From: Kineosporia babensis
Lineage (GTDB): Bacteria; Actinomycetota; Actinomycetes; Actinomycetales; Kineosporiaceae
Reading direction: 5' to 3'
Assembly: GCF_021129305.1 (NCBI RefSeq)
Contig: NZ_JAJOMB010000032.1
Span: 1 to 64,000 of the forward strand
DNA length: 64,000 bases
Positions within the stretch are counted from its first letter, which is position 1. Each line of letters starts with the position of its first letter. The position numbers and the translations under genes are program-made. The notes beneath the pieces were generated by a model. It made no database searches. It saw nothing but the letters and a program-made list of their open reading frames with translations, and was not told the origin of the DNA. Positions 63,622 to 64,000 of this stretch are shown here, piece after piece.

Positions 63622-64000
63622 ATGGTGTGGTTCCTCGTCGACGACGGTTTCCGCGAACATCGCAAGCGGATGATGATCCCGAGTCGCCTGGAACTCAGAG
63701 CGACCGGACTGTGGACCACCGCCGGTGTCTGGTGCGCAAATCAGCTCACGGACGGCCGGATTCCCACCAAAATCGTGGCAGCCAGAGGAGGGAACACGAA
63801 ACTCATCAGCGCCCTGGTCGAGGTCGGTCTCTGGCACGACTCCGATTCAGAGTGCGAACATCCGGCGCAACGCTGCCCCGGGATCCCCGCACCAGGAGAA
63901 ATTGTCTTCCATGATTGGTTCGAATGGCAGCGCCGCAGCCGGGCCCAGGTACTCCAAAGGCGCGAACAGAGGGCCGCCGCCGGCCGAGCCGGCGGCGAAG
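63622..64000 (+). CDS. Integrative-element protein, 5' part only
   Basis: The frame from ATG 63622, with AAGGAGAG seven bases upstream, is open to the right edge (126 codons). MVWFLVDDGFREHRKRMMIP then SRLELRATGLWTTAGVWCAN, GGNTKLISALVEVGLWHD and IVFHDWFEWQRRSRAQVLQR resemble the N-terminal DnaD/winged-helix-like part of replication-associated proteins of actinomycete phages and integrative elements. An overlapping ATG at 63615 is in another frame and has no conserved product. The C-terminus is outside the window. Confidence 0.75.
   Translation, partial: MVWFLVDDGFREHRKRMMIPSRLELRATGLWTTAGVWCANQLTDGRIPTKIVAARGGNTKLISALVEVGLWHDSDSECEHPAQRCPGIPAPGEIVFHDWFEWQRRSRAQVLQRREQRAAAGRAGGE

Noticed and set aside
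1-64000. CRISPR arrays, rRNA and tRNA genes
   Set aside because: No regular direct repeats with spacers and no convincing cloverleaf or rRNA sequence were seen; a covariance-model scan would be decisive.

Overview
The window is high-GC DNA with GTG/ATG starts, Shine-Dalgarno sites of the AGGAG type and families largely confined to actinomycetes: an XRE-DUF5753/DUF397 pair, a LysM-BTAD membrane protein, a DUF2637 protein, MmyB-type XRE regulators and DHA2 drug exporters. It looks like an accessory region of a large actinomycete chromosome (Streptomyces-, Kineosporia- or Micromonospora-like). The species cannot be named from the sequence alone, and I saw no rRNA, tRNA or CRISPR array.

Region 1 (1-14.4 kb) is a decayed defence-type island. 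A very large STAND/NACHT ATPase with a TIR-like N-terminus reads leftward off the window edge. A stand-alone TIR gene diverges from it. There follow a wrecked beta-propeller gene, a three-gene operon of small proteins, fragments of an HsdS specificity subunit and of a UvrD-like helicase, and a roughly 1,965-codon DUF4011 helicase-nuclease interrupted by one in-frame TGA. An IS3-family element (14.4-15.8 kb) abuts the end of that gene and supplies two bases of its stop codon.

Region 2 (15.8-25.8 kb) holds drug-export and oxidoreductase units under TetR control. One TetR, an MFS exporter and a nitroreductase share two copies of the same palindromic operator. A second MFS exporter and a tannase-family esterase follow, the latter facing another TetR across a perfect palindrome.

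Region 3 (25.0-28.8 kb) is a nest of mobile DNA. A tannase fragment is cut by an IS3 remnant, which cuts a second IS3-type transposase gene, and that gene is split by a complete group II intron with its own maturase.

Region 4 (28.9-57.6 kb) is a long series of regulator/enzyme pairs, mostly divergent: LysR/aldehyde dehydrogenase, TetR/NmrA, TetR/aldo-keto reductase, XRE/alcohol dehydrogenase, MarR/hydrolase, XRE/short-chain dehydrogenase, MerR/hydrolase. It also holds a 2OG-Fe(II) oxygenase, a secreted subtilase, another MFS exporter and an HSL-type esterase. Truncated genes are frequent between the intact ones.

Region 5 (57.9-64.0 kb) contains a tiny membrane protein, the XRE/DUF397 pair and what looks like the start of an integrative element or plasmid module: a LysM-BTAD membrane regulator, a DUF2637 spread-type protein and the first part of a further element protein running off the right edge.
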